The notes: generated from the letters alone by a model not told the origin. Counted from the first letter of the stretch, positions 1 to 4,882 are shown. The stretch is 5,830 bases of DNA from Candidatus Izemoplasma sp. (GCA_007116105.1 SKJA01000110.1:1-5830); one strand, 5' to 3'. Numbers and translations: made by a program.

Positions 1-203
1 AGCTTATCAATCATGGCGGTGGGAACTTTTTCTCCCGCACGCCAGGTTTTTTCAGTCACTGAACCCGTCCGTAAATTACGTAATTTACTACGAACAAAGG
101 CAGCGCCTTTGCCGGGTTTAACGTGTTGGAACTCCATCACAACGTATAAATTACCTTCATATTCTATGGTTAAGCCTGTTTTAAAATCATTGGTTGAGAC
201 CAT
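1..203 (-). CDS. efp: Elongation factor P, N-terminal part (cut by window edge)
   Basis: EF-P enters stalled ribosomes between the P and E sites and helps form peptide bonds in polyproline stretches. The visible 67 residues cover the N-terminal KOW-like domain I and the start of domain II. The N-terminus MVSTNDFKTGLTIE is nearly the same as my recollection of Bacillus subtilis EF-P (MISVNDFRTGLTIE). The tip loop HVKPGKGAAF (residues 27-36) carries Lys32, the position that is modified with 5-aminopentanol in B. subtilis. The segment RSKLRNLRTG (38-47) and the RAGEK motif (55-59) are also typical. The start at 203 is supported by AAGGAG at 212-217 with 8 bases of spacing, and by N-terminal alignment to the family. 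About 120 residues are missing at the left edge. The gene lies 52 bp downstream of the membrane-protein gene, with its own promoter in or near the gap and no terminator between, so it may also receive read-through. Identity is essentially certain; whether Lys32 is modified here is inference. Confidence 0.97.
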   Translation of the reverse strand, partial: MVSTNDFKTGLTIEYEGNLYVVMEFQHVKPGKGAAFVRSKLRNLRTGSVTEKTWRAGEKVPTAMIDK

Positions 204-223
204 GTTGTCAACTCCTTCAAATT

Positions 224-253
224 ATTATACTGTATTTTGGAAGAATTTGTCTA
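224..253 (-). promoter_or_regulatory. Sigma-A-type promoter for efp
   Basis: On the minus strand a -35 hexamer TAGACA (253-248, five of six to TTGACA) is followed by an 18-bp spacer and a perfect -10 TATAAT (229-224). Transcription should begin near 217, almost at the ribosome binding site AAGGAG (217-212), giving a very short leader. The promoter lies almost wholly in the gap after the stop codon of the upstream gene (258-256). Confidence 0.75.
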
Positions 254-255
254 GT

Positions 256-1248
256 TTAAATGCCTTCATACCAAGGGTCTGAGGCAAACGCATTAAATGC
301 TGTGAAGACTTCATCAAAACTAAACCGCACTGTGTAGGACTGGCGGTCTTTCGTAAACACCCATTGAGCCGTCTTATCTGTTTCCTTTAAAGAGATGATG
401 CATTGCTTTAATTGTGCATTGACAATCAGCTCACGAAACGTTTTAAGCGTTGTTTTTAACGGTGTTTCACTTAAGATCTCCAGCAGTTTAAAATGTTCAA
501 ACACCACCACGGCTTCGTCAGTGTTTTGCGTTTTAAACCGATAGTTTAATGGATGCGACCCTAACACTTCTAAATGGGTCAAGTAAAAGGCAGCGTGTTG
601 TTTTTGAATCAGTTTGAATTTTTCTATTTTCAACGCTTGAAGTTTTAAATCCTCTAAATCACCCTCATGAAGGTAGCGATACCCTTTGAACGCTTCACGG
701 AGCTTTAGATACGCTTCATCCTTGGACTCGATGACCGGTTCAACCACCACCTCATCGTCATGAAAAAAGATGTCGTGTTCGTAGGCTTCGTGGTCCAAAA
801 ACCCCCGTGCTTTCAGCACTTTTAAAAGTCCATAAAGCGCTGGTGGAAACGAATCTAAGACCAAGCGAATGGTTTTCGTTTTACTCTCTAAGATCAATGT
901 TTGATCGTCGGTGAGCCGAACATGTTGTAAATCTTGATAAGGAATGGCGCGAAATCTTAACCCTTCTAACAGGGCAACGCCTTCTCTTGCGATCAATAAG
1001 CTGGTGTGTTTCAAGCGATAGATGCGCACCACACTCCACGTCAAGGCACACAGTGCCAAAACCAAGGAGAGAATGAACCAAACCACGCCCACAAAATAAT
1101 CATGGAAGAGAAACACGCCCCACAACAAGACAACCACCATCCACAGCACCATCAATGATTTAGGAAACTGATAGCGTTTGTCCAAGACAAGACTGTCGTG
1201 TAGTGTGCATTGATAGAGTTGTTCATAACGTTCGATGATCGCCCGCAT
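256..1248 (-). CDS. Membrane protein with two N-terminal helices and a PH-like segment; function unknown
   Basis: I do not recognise a named family. Read from the ATG at 1248 the protein has 330 residues: a short cytosolic N-terminus, two strongly hydrophobic segments at about residues 32-49 and 52-75 joined by a tight turn (FHDYF), then a beta-rich stretch at about 84-132 followed by a helix to about 150. Two helices followed by a small beta domain ending in a helix resembles the layout of bacterial PH-domain (bPH) membrane proteins; this is a fold-level guess. Residues about 164-222 are highly charged and probably helical, and the remainder (222-330) is an unrecognised soluble domain. There is no signal peptide cleavage site. 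A longer reading from the ATG at 1272 is open, but no ribosome binding site precedes it and it would place the strong AGGAGG at 1258-1263 inside the coding region, so 1248 is preferred. It is divergent from the rhodanese gene and is followed by efp on the same strand. No convincing promoter was found upstream. Confidence 0.85.
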   Translation of the reverse strand: MRAIIERYEQLYQCTLHDSLVLDKRYQFPKSLMVLWMVVVLLWGVFLFHDYFVGVVWFILSLVLALCALTWSVVRIYRLKHTSLLIAREGVALLEGLRFRAIPYQDLQHVRLTDDQTLILESKTKTIRLVLDSFPPALYGLLKVLKARGFLDHEAYEHDIFFHDDEVVVEPVIESKDEAYLKLREAFKGYRYLHEGDLEDLKLQALKIEKFKLIQKQHAAFYLTHLEVLGSHPLNYRFKTQNTDEAVVVFEHFKLLEILSETPLKTTLKTFRELIVNAQLKQCIISLKETDKTAQWVFTKDRQSYTVRFSFDEVFTAFNAFASDPWYEGI

Positions 1249-1257
1249 GAAAGTTCG

Positions 1258-1263
1258 CCTCCT
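1258..1263 (-). promoter_or_regulatory. Ribosome binding site AGGAGG that sets the membrane-protein start
   Basis: A perfect AGGAGG sits 9 bases upstream of the ATG at 1248. The longer in-frame ATG at 1272 has no such site, so this element decides the start and makes the protein 330 rather than 338 residues. Confidence 0.85.
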
Positions 1264-1339
1264 AAGACTCATAAACCATATGCATTGCGTAAAAAAGCCT
1301 TGTTTTTTAAACTAATTCATCCCATTGTATCTTCGTTCA

Positions 1340-1348
1340 TGCTATACT
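1340..1348 (+). promoter_or_regulatory. Extended -10 promoter for the rhodanese gene
   Basis: The sequence TGCTATACT fits an extended -10 (TGn followed by TATACT, one mismatch from TATAAT). I see no good -35 at 16-18 bp upstream, which is common for extended -10 promoters. It lies 30 bp before the start codon at 1379, with transcription expected to begin near 1355. Confidence 0.6.
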
Positions 1349-1365
1349 TATCACAGTTTATCACA
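1348..1365 (+). repeat. Two direct copies of TTATCACA one helical turn apart
   Basis: The octamer TTATCACA occurs at 1348-1355 and again at 1358-1365, a 10-bp period. The first copy overlaps the last base of the -10 and the expected transcription start; the second abuts the ribosome binding site. This geometry could suit an operator bound on one DNA face, but two 8-mers in AT-rich leader DNA may also be chance. Confidence 0.45.
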
Positions 1366-1373
1366 AAGAGGTG
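1365..1373 (+). promoter_or_regulatory. Ribosome binding site that sets the rhodanese start
   Basis: AAAGAGGTG lies 5 bases before the ATG at 1379. It favours that ATG over an upstream in-frame TTG at 1325, which would lie upstream of the promoter itself. Confidence 0.8.
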
Positions 1374-1378
1374 AAAAA

Positions 1379-1762
1379 ATGGAATTCTTTTTCTCTTGGA
1401 TTTTCCCCGCACTGGTCGGATTAGGCCTTGGATATTGGTTAGTCAAACTTAAAGAGGTCAAAAAAGACCGTATTCATCTGTTAACCACGGAAGCCTTCAG
1501 TACCCACATGCGTAAGGGTCAACTGATCGATATGAGACCGCAAAAACTGGTGGAAAAAGGTAAAATCAAAGGCGCTCGTGTGTTGCGAGGTAATTATCTT
1601 AAAAACAAAACTCAAACCAAAGTTCGCCGTGATTTGCCGCTGTATTTGTACTGCCAAAATGGTCATAAGAGTCAAAAACTGGCCCGTCGCTTAAGTGTCA
1701 AAGGGTACCAAGAAATCAATGTCTTAAAGGGCGGTTACCTAGCCTACACAGAAAAAAAATGA
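1379..1762 (+). CDS. Membrane-anchored rhodanese-like protein (YqhL type)
   Basis: A single-domain rhodanese of 127 residues tethered by one N-terminal helix (about residues 3-23, ending GYWLVKLKEVKK, whose positive charges predict the catalytic domain on the cytosolic side). Rhodaneses carry sulfur as a persulfide on a catalytic cysteine and pass it to acceptors. The domain begins at the substrate-defining segment LIDMR (49-53); the catalytic loop is CQNGHKS (92-98) with Cys92 and Gly95 of the CxxGxxS pattern, followed by the helix KLARRL and the closing LKGGY (116-120). All key elements are present, so it is likely active; its sulfur acceptor is unknown. The usual GHI of this family reads GKI (61-63), with Lys62 replacing His. 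Length and layout match B. subtilis YqhL as I recall it. The gene stands alone, with its own promoter and terminator, divergent from the membrane-protein gene and convergent with the 118-residue gene. A reading from TTG at 1325 would add 18 non-conserved residues and is rejected. Confidence 0.9.
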   Translation: MEFFFSWIFPALVGLGLGYWLVKLKEVKKDRIHLLTTEAFSTHMRKGQLIDMRPQKLVEKGKIKGARVLRGNYLKNKTQTKVRRDLPLYLYCQNGHKSQKLARRLSVKGYQEINVLKGGYLAYTEKK

Positions 1763-1786
1763 GACTCATGGGAGCCTCATTTTTTT
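1752..1786. terminator. Bidirectional intrinsic terminator between convergent genes
   Basis: An A-run (1752-1759) and TGAGACTC (1760-1767) pair across the loop ATGG (1768-1771) with GAGCCTCA (1772-1779) and a T-run (to 1786). The only imperfection is position 1764 against 1775: an A.C mismatch in the rightward transcript but a G.U wobble in the leftward one. The stop codon of the rhodanese (TGA, 1760-1762) is in the stem, and the stop of the leftward gene (1787-1785) abuts it, so the hairpin serves both. Confidence 0.85.
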
Positions 1787-2141
1787 ATTCAATCGGAAAA
1801 ATATCAATGGCTTCAAAGTTGATTTCTTGCGTTAAGCCATCCATGGATTCAAGTCTCAATCGCAACCCATCACCGATTTTTTTAATCTCGAGGTCATGAA
1901 TGATCATCACCTCATCGGTGGGCCGTGACTTGTGCAAGGTAAAGGGCCCTACCTTCTTGAGCACCATGCGCACGAGCGTGTCTTCATCAAGCAAAGGATT
2001 GTTGCGTGATTTGAGTTCAATTTCAAGCGTCATGGTCTGTTTGACCATTTCTAAGCGCTTCATCACACTCTCGATAAACACAGGGGGTCCACCTAAGAAG
2101 CGAACCAGGGCTGTGTTTTCAATCAGTTTTATCGGAAACAT
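1785..2141 (-). CDS. Unknown 118-residue protein coupled to the flavin oxidoreductase
   Basis: I do not firmly recognise this protein. It is small and soluble, without signal peptide or membrane helix, and appears to be mostly beta structure: hydrophobic-alternating strands at about residues 35-44 (QTMTLEIELK), 56-70, 77-88 (EVMIIHDLEIKK), 92-100 (GLRLRLESM) and 104-114. The N-terminal GGPPVF (17-22) followed by a helix, then two or three strands, loosely recalls the layout of the Imm50 immunity-protein family; this is a low-confidence impression from motif order, and no toxin gene is visible nearby. Its start codon lies two bases after the stop of the oxidoreductase gene, and its ribosome binding site (GAGGTG, 2147-2152) is inside that gene's last codons, so the two are co-transcribed and probably translationally coupled. 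This points to a shared expression need rather than proving a shared function. It ends at the bidirectional terminator. Confidence 0.8.
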   Translation of the reverse strand: MFPIKLIENTALVRFLGGPPVFIESVMKRLEMVKQTMTLEIELKSRNNPLLDEDTLVRMVLKKVGPFTLHKSRPTDEVMIIHDLEIKKIGDGLRLRLESMDGLTQEINFEAIDIFPIE

Positions 2142-2143
2142 CG

Positions 2144-3247
2144 TTACACCTCGAACGTATAGCCGTTTCGTTCAAACCACGGCTTATTGTTTAAAAGCCT
2201 TTGATACAGTGGCGTGGGGAGTAACAGTTTAGGACCAATCACCGTGTTGAGTGCCTTACCCGTTTCGATTTTTAAAGCCCAATCAGGATCTGCGATGATC
2301 GACATGCCGGTGGCGACGAGTTCATAGCCATGAGCAAGTGCATCTTCTGCGCTTTCTTTGGTGTGAATGCCGCCGACGCCTATGAGTGGAATGGCATGCT
2401 TAAGTTCCGCTTGAATCACATCGACAATCTTCCTTTTATCGGACGACTCACGAATCGACGATTGGTTGTAACGCCCTAAAGAGATGTGGACATAATCGAG
2501 TGCTTGCGTCTTTAACATGGCCACGAACGCTTGGGTGTCTTCTAAGGTAATGCCGGGTGTCTCTAATTCTTCGGGTGAAAAGCGGTAGCCTAAAAGAAAA
2601 GGGCGTCCAGCTTCTTTAATGGCGTTCACACTGCGCTCAATCAGCGTTTTAGCAAACGTCATTCGTTTGTCTAAGCTCCCCCCAAAACGGTCGGTCCGAC
2701 GGTTTGAGTGGGGTGAAAAGAACTGTTGTAACAAGTATGTGTTTGCCCCATGCAACTCAGCACCATCATACCCTGCTGCAATCGCGCGTTTTAAGGCTGA
2801 CACAAAATCATCGATGACTTGTTCCACTTCCTCTTCACTAAGCGCTCTTGGTGTGGCTACACCCTCCCGCTCGGCTTTAATCGCAGAGGCGCTGACGATG
2901 TTGTTAGGGTCGGCGTGAAGCGACGGCACATTCATCCGCCCTCCGTGATGCAGTTGCACCACCGCTAAGGCGCCCTCTTCTTGAATGGCTTTGGCTAGCG
3001 CCTGTTGTGAGGCGACAAACGAGTCATCCTTAAGACTGACTTGTAAAGGAAACGCTTGGGCCTGAGCGCTCACGGCGGTGGCGGCGGTGATGACCATGCC
3101 TAGATGGGATGAACGCCGTTTAAAATAGGCGATTTCTTCTTCTGATACGGTAAAATCAGGATTGGAACTGTAGGTCGTCATCGGTGCCATGACGAGACGA
3201 TTTCGCATCGTAAAAGCACCTAATTTGTAAGGTTTAAATAACATCAT
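2144..3247 (-). CDS. NADH:flavin oxidoreductase, Old Yellow Enzyme family (YqiG-like)
   Basis: A 367-residue TIM-barrel FMN enzyme that reduces activated C=C bonds or related electrophiles with NAD(P)H; the physiological substrate is unknown. It begins with LFKPYKLG and NRLVMAPMTT (16-25), where Thr24/25 replace the Cys seen in YqjM-type enzymes. AVVQLHHGGR (95-104) supplies the flavin-contacting Gln98 and neighbours. The active-site pair is His166/Asn169 in ELHGANTYLLQQFFSPHSN, followed by RRTDRFGGS (183-191). GYRFSPEE (220-227) and the phosphate-binding GVGGI (290-294) follow. Near the C-terminus ATGMSIIADPDW (312-323) has Met315 where I recall family members having Arg (GRE/GRP), a residue near the FMN phosphate. 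No iron-sulfur cluster cysteines or second domain are present, so this is not the long 2,4-dienoyl-CoA reductase form. The length is typical. Two adjacent ATGs (3247, 3244) follow AAGGAGG (3259-3253) at 5 and 8 bases; either could be used. It leads the leftward two-gene operon and is divergent from tryptophanase. Confidence 0.95.
   Translation of the reverse strand: MMLFKPYKLGAFTMRNRLVMAPMTTYSSNPDFTVSEEEIAYFKRRSSHLGMVITAATAVSAQAQAFPLQVSLKDDSFVASQQALAKAIQEEGALAVVQLHHGGRMNVPSLHADPNNIVSASAIKAEREGVATPRALSEEEVEQVIDDFVSALKRAIAAGYDGAELHGANTYLLQQFFSPHSNRRTDRFGGSLDKRMTFAKTLIERSVNAIKEAGRPFLLGYRFSPEELETPGITLEDTQAFVAMLKTQALDYVHISLGRYNQSSIRESSDKRKIVDVIQAELKHAIPLIGVGGIHTKESAEDALAHGYELVATGMSIIADPDWALKIETGKALNTVIGPKLLLPTPLYQRLLNNKPWFERNGYTFEV
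2147..2152 (-). promoter_or_regulatory. Ribosome binding site inside the end of the oxidoreductase gene
   Basis: GAGGTG lies 5 bases upstream of the ATG at 2141 and overlaps the last codons of the preceding gene, immediately before its TAA (2146-2144). This arrangement is the usual signature of coupled translation. Confidence 0.75.
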
Positions 3248-3252
3248 GTATT

Positions 3253-3259
3253 CCTCCTT
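3253..3259 (-). promoter_or_regulatory. Ribosome binding site AAGGAGG of the oxidoreductase
   Basis: A very strong AAGGAGG sits 5 bases from the first ATG (3247) and 8 bases from the second (3244). The 8-base spacing is the more usual one, so the true protein may start at the second Met and be 366 residues. The predicted transcription start falls almost on this site. Confidence 0.75.
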
Positions 3260-3265
3260 GCATGT

Positions 3266-3294
3266 ATTATAACACGGGAAAAAAAGCGACGCAA
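3266..3294 (-). promoter_or_regulatory. Promoter for the oxidoreductase operon
   Basis: On the minus strand a perfect -10 TATAAT (3271-3266) is preceded at 17 bp by TTGCGT (3294-3289), which keeps only the TTG of the -35 consensus. Transcription would start near 3259, leaving a leader of only about a dozen bases, so the message would start essentially at the ribosome binding site. Confidence 0.65.
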
Positions 3295-3324
3295 AAGGGA
3301 TACTGTCGTTTTCAATAATTTTGT

Positions 3325-3338
3325 TAAAAGCGCTTTCA
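3325..3338. promoter_or_regulatory. cre-like CcpA operator upstream of tryptophanase
   Basis: TAAAAGCGCTTTCA matches the catabolite-response consensus TGWNANCGNTNWCA at all specified positions but the second (A for G) and is nearly palindromic. It overlaps the tryptophanase -35 region, centred about 37 bp upstream of the predicted start, a position from which CcpA with phospho-Ser HPr would be expected to block RNA polymerase. It also lies about 70 bp upstream of the divergent oxidoreductase start. The match is seen; binding is inferred, and no ccpA gene is in the window. Confidence 0.65.
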
Positions 3339-3362
3339 TTTTTTCTTTTTCTGCGTTACAAT
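3334..3362 (+). promoter_or_regulatory. Probable promoter for tryptophanase
   Basis: TACAAT (3357-3362) is a good -10 with one mismatch. At 17-bp spacing the -35 is TTTCAT (3334-3339), a poor match that coincides with the cre-like site. A weak -35 could mean an activator is needed or that the promoter is simply modest. Predicted start is near 3369, giving a leader of about 18 bases. Confidence 0.5.
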
Positions 3363-3372
3363 TAGCCATGTT

Positions 3373-3379
3373 GAGGAGG
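3373..3379 (+). promoter_or_regulatory. Ribosome binding site GAGGAGG of tryptophanase
   Basis: GAGGAGG ends 7 bases before the ATG at 3387, the first Met in frame and in register with the N-terminus of known tryptophanases. This fixes the start. Confidence 0.8.
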
Positions 3380-3386
3380 CGAGACT

Positions 3387-4772
3387 ATGGACCGAAAATA
3401 CCGTGCGGAACCGTATCGCATCAAAATGGTGGAAGCCATCAAAGAAACCACGCGTCACGATCGTGAAGAGGCCTTAAAGCGCGTTGGCTATAATGTGTTC
3501 GCGATTAAAAGCGACGACGTCTACATTGATTTACTGACGGATTCTGGCACAGGGGCCATGAGCGATGCCCAGTGGGGCGCCATGATGATTGCGGATGAAG
3601 CTTACGCTGGTTCGCGCAGCTACTACCGTTTAAAAGCGGTGGTGGAAGAGATTACAGGGTATCACTATCTTCTTCCTGTGCACCAAGGGCGTGGGGCTGA
3701 ACAAGTGTTGATGGGTTCACTCATTCACCGTGAAGGCATGGTTTTCATCAGTAATTCCCATTTTGACACCACACGAGCGCATGTTGAACTCGCAGGAGCA
3801 CGCGCACTCGATTGCGTGATTGAAGCTGCGTTTGATACCCAAACGCCACATCCTTTTAAAGGGAACTTTGATGTGGCTAAGTTAGAACGCCTTATCCTTG
3901 AAAAAGGGCCTGAAAACATTGCGGGCATCATCTACACCATCACCAACAATTCAATGGGTGGACAACCGGTCTCGTTAGAGAATTTGACCGCCGTTTCCAA
4001 GATTGCTAAAAAGTACGGAATTTTACGCATCATGGATGGCGCGCGCTATGCGGAAAACGCGTTTTTCATTCAACAACGTGAGGCTGCTTACTGTGATTGG
4101 ACCATTCAAGACATCGCTCGAGCACAGTTTGATTTGGCCGATGTGTTCATGATGAGTGCGAAAAAAGATGGGTTGGTGAACATGGGTGGTTTGTTGGTCA
4201 TCAAAGACAATCAGTCGTTGTTTGAAGCTTGTCAAGTGCGGGTCGTTCCGATGGAAGGTTTTCCAACCTATGGCGGCATGAGTGGACGCGCCATGGACGC
4301 TTTGGCCGTGGGTCTTAAAGAAGCACTTGAAGTGCCTTATTTAACGCATCGCACCGATCAAATACGCTATTTAGCCGATCGTCTACAAGCCTCAGGCATT
4401 CCTGTCCAAACCCCTCCAGGTGGACACGCCGTGTTCATTGATGCGAAAGCCTGGTTGCCGCACATTCCTCAAACCGCCTTTCCTGCCCAAAGTGTGGTCA
4501 TTGAACTGTACTTAGAAGCTGGCATTCGGGCGGTGGAGATTGGCTCCTTTCTTCTTGGCAATGACCCAGACACGCACGAGCCTCTAATCTCCCCTACGGA
4601 ATTTGTTCGGCTAACGATTCCTAGACGTACGTATACGTATCGTCATCTTGACGATGTCGCGGATGCACTGAGTGCCATTCACGCCCGAAAAGAGACGCTC
4701 AAAGGGCTCAAAGTCGTCAAGGAACCTGCCGTTTTAAGACATTTTACGGCACAACTTGCCTATTTAGATTAA
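3387..4772 (+). CDS. tnaA: Tryptophanase (tryptophan indole-lyase)
   Basis: A PLP enzyme that splits L-tryptophan into indole, pyruvate and ammonium; it also acts on serine and cysteine in known members. At 461 residues it is slightly shorter than E. coli TnaA (471), mainly because an insert before the NSHFDTT segment is missing, as in tyrosine phenol-lyase. Landmarks: IDLLTDSGTGAMS (47-59), DEAYAGSRSYY (70-80) with Tyr73 equivalent to the catalytic Tyr74 of E. coli, HQGRGAE (99-105) with the PLP-phosphate Arg102, MDGAR (216-220) with Asp217 and Arg220, and SAKKDGLVNMGG (257-268) with PLP-binding Lys260. Three positions separate tryptophanase from tyrosine phenol-lyase, and all are tryptophanase-type: Asp127 (Thr in TPL), Ile385 in AVEIGSFLLG (Arg381 in TPL) and His452 in LRHFTAQL (Phe448 in TPL). 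The gene is monocistronic: promoter with cre-like site, strong ribosome binding site, and a terminator right at the stop. There is no tryptophan permease gene beside it and no room for a TnaC-type leader peptide. Cytosolic. Confidence 0.95.
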   Translation: MDRKYRAEPYRIKMVEAIKETTRHDREEALKRVGYNVFAIKSDDVYIDLLTDSGTGAMSDAQWGAMMIADEAYAGSRSYYRLKAVVEEITGYHYLLPVHQGRGAEQVLMGSLIHREGMVFISNSHFDTTRAHVELAGARALDCVIEAAFDTQTPHPFKGNFDVAKLERLILEKGPENIAGIIYTITNNSMGGQPVSLENLTAVSKIAKKYGILRIMDGARYAENAFFIQQREAAYCDWTIQDIARAQFDLADVFMMSAKKDGLVNMGGLLVIKDNQSLFEACQVRVVPMEGFPTYGGMSGRAMDALAVGLKEALEVPYLTHRTDQIRYLADRLQASGIPVQTPPGGHAVFIDAKAWLPHIPQTAFPAQSVVIELYLEAGIRAVEIGSFLLGNDPDTHEPLISPTEFVRLTIPRRTYTYRHLDDVADALSAIHARKETLKGLKVVKEPAVLRHFTAQLAYLD

Positions 4773-4792
4773 AGGCGTCTTTGACGCCTTTT
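4771..4792 (+). terminator. Intrinsic terminator after tryptophanase
   Basis: A perfect 9-bp stem, AAAGGCGTC (4771-4779) with GACGCCTTT (4783-4791), encloses the loop TTT, and its 3' arm ends in a T-run to 4792. The 5' arm begins within the TAA stop codon. It should stop tryptophanase transcripts before butyrate kinase. Confidence 0.9.
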
Positions 4793-4830
4793 CATTGGCA
4801 AAAAAAAGACAAAATTTTTCCGATTTTCGC

Positions 4831-4860
4831 TTGGTTTTGTAAACGCTATCATGTTATAAT
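4831..4860 (+). promoter_or_regulatory. Promoter for butyrate kinase
   Basis: A perfect -10 TATAAT (4855-4860) is preceded by TG at 4852-4853, making an extended -10. TTGGTT (4831-4836) at 18 bp gives a partial -35. The upstream A/T-rich tract (4801-4820) could act as an UP element. Transcription should start near 4867, about 33 bases before the ATG. Confidence 0.8.
4838..4851. promoter_or_regulatory. Full-consensus cre site inside the butyrate kinase promoter
   Basis: TGTAAACGCTATCA matches TGWNANCGNTNWCA at every specified position. It fills the spacer between the -35 and -10, centred about 22 bp upstream of the predicted start, so CcpA binding should repress. This is the stronger of the two cre candidates in the window. 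Confidence 0.8.
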
Positions 4861-4882
4861 ACAACTGTCTTCATGAATTCTC

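Noticed and set aside
13..282. Plus-strand open frame of 89 codons
   Set aside because: It lies opposite the clear efp coding region and the efp promoter, and its product has no recognisable features.
1249..1272. Longer start (ATG at 1272) for the membrane protein
   Set aside because: No ribosome binding site precedes it, and the strong AGGAGG at 1258-1263 would fall inside the coding region; the ATG at 1248 fits.
1291..1308. A6...T6 possible hairpin upstream of the divergent genes
   Set aside because: Pairing would be A-T only with no GC stem; not a credible terminator or operator.
1325..1378. TTG start that would lengthen the rhodanese by 18 residues
   Set aside because: It precedes the extended -10 promoter and lacks a ribosome binding site; the extra residues look like translated promoter DNA.
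1752..1787. TGA read as tryptophan (Mycoplasma code)
   Set aside because: The rhodanese TGA is followed at once by its terminator, and the protein ends at the family's usual length, so TGA is a stop.
1900..2232. Plus-strand open frame of 110 codons
   Set aside because: It is antisense to the 118-residue gene and the oxidoreductase end, with Ser/Thr-rich shadow composition and no ribosome binding site of note.
2619..2918. Plus-strand open frame of 99 codons
   Set aside because: Antisense to conserved parts of the oxidoreductase; a shadow frame.
3387..4772. Tyrosine phenol-lyase instead of tryptophanase
   Set aside because: Asp127, Ile385 and His452 are the tryptophanase residues at the three positions that distinguish the families.
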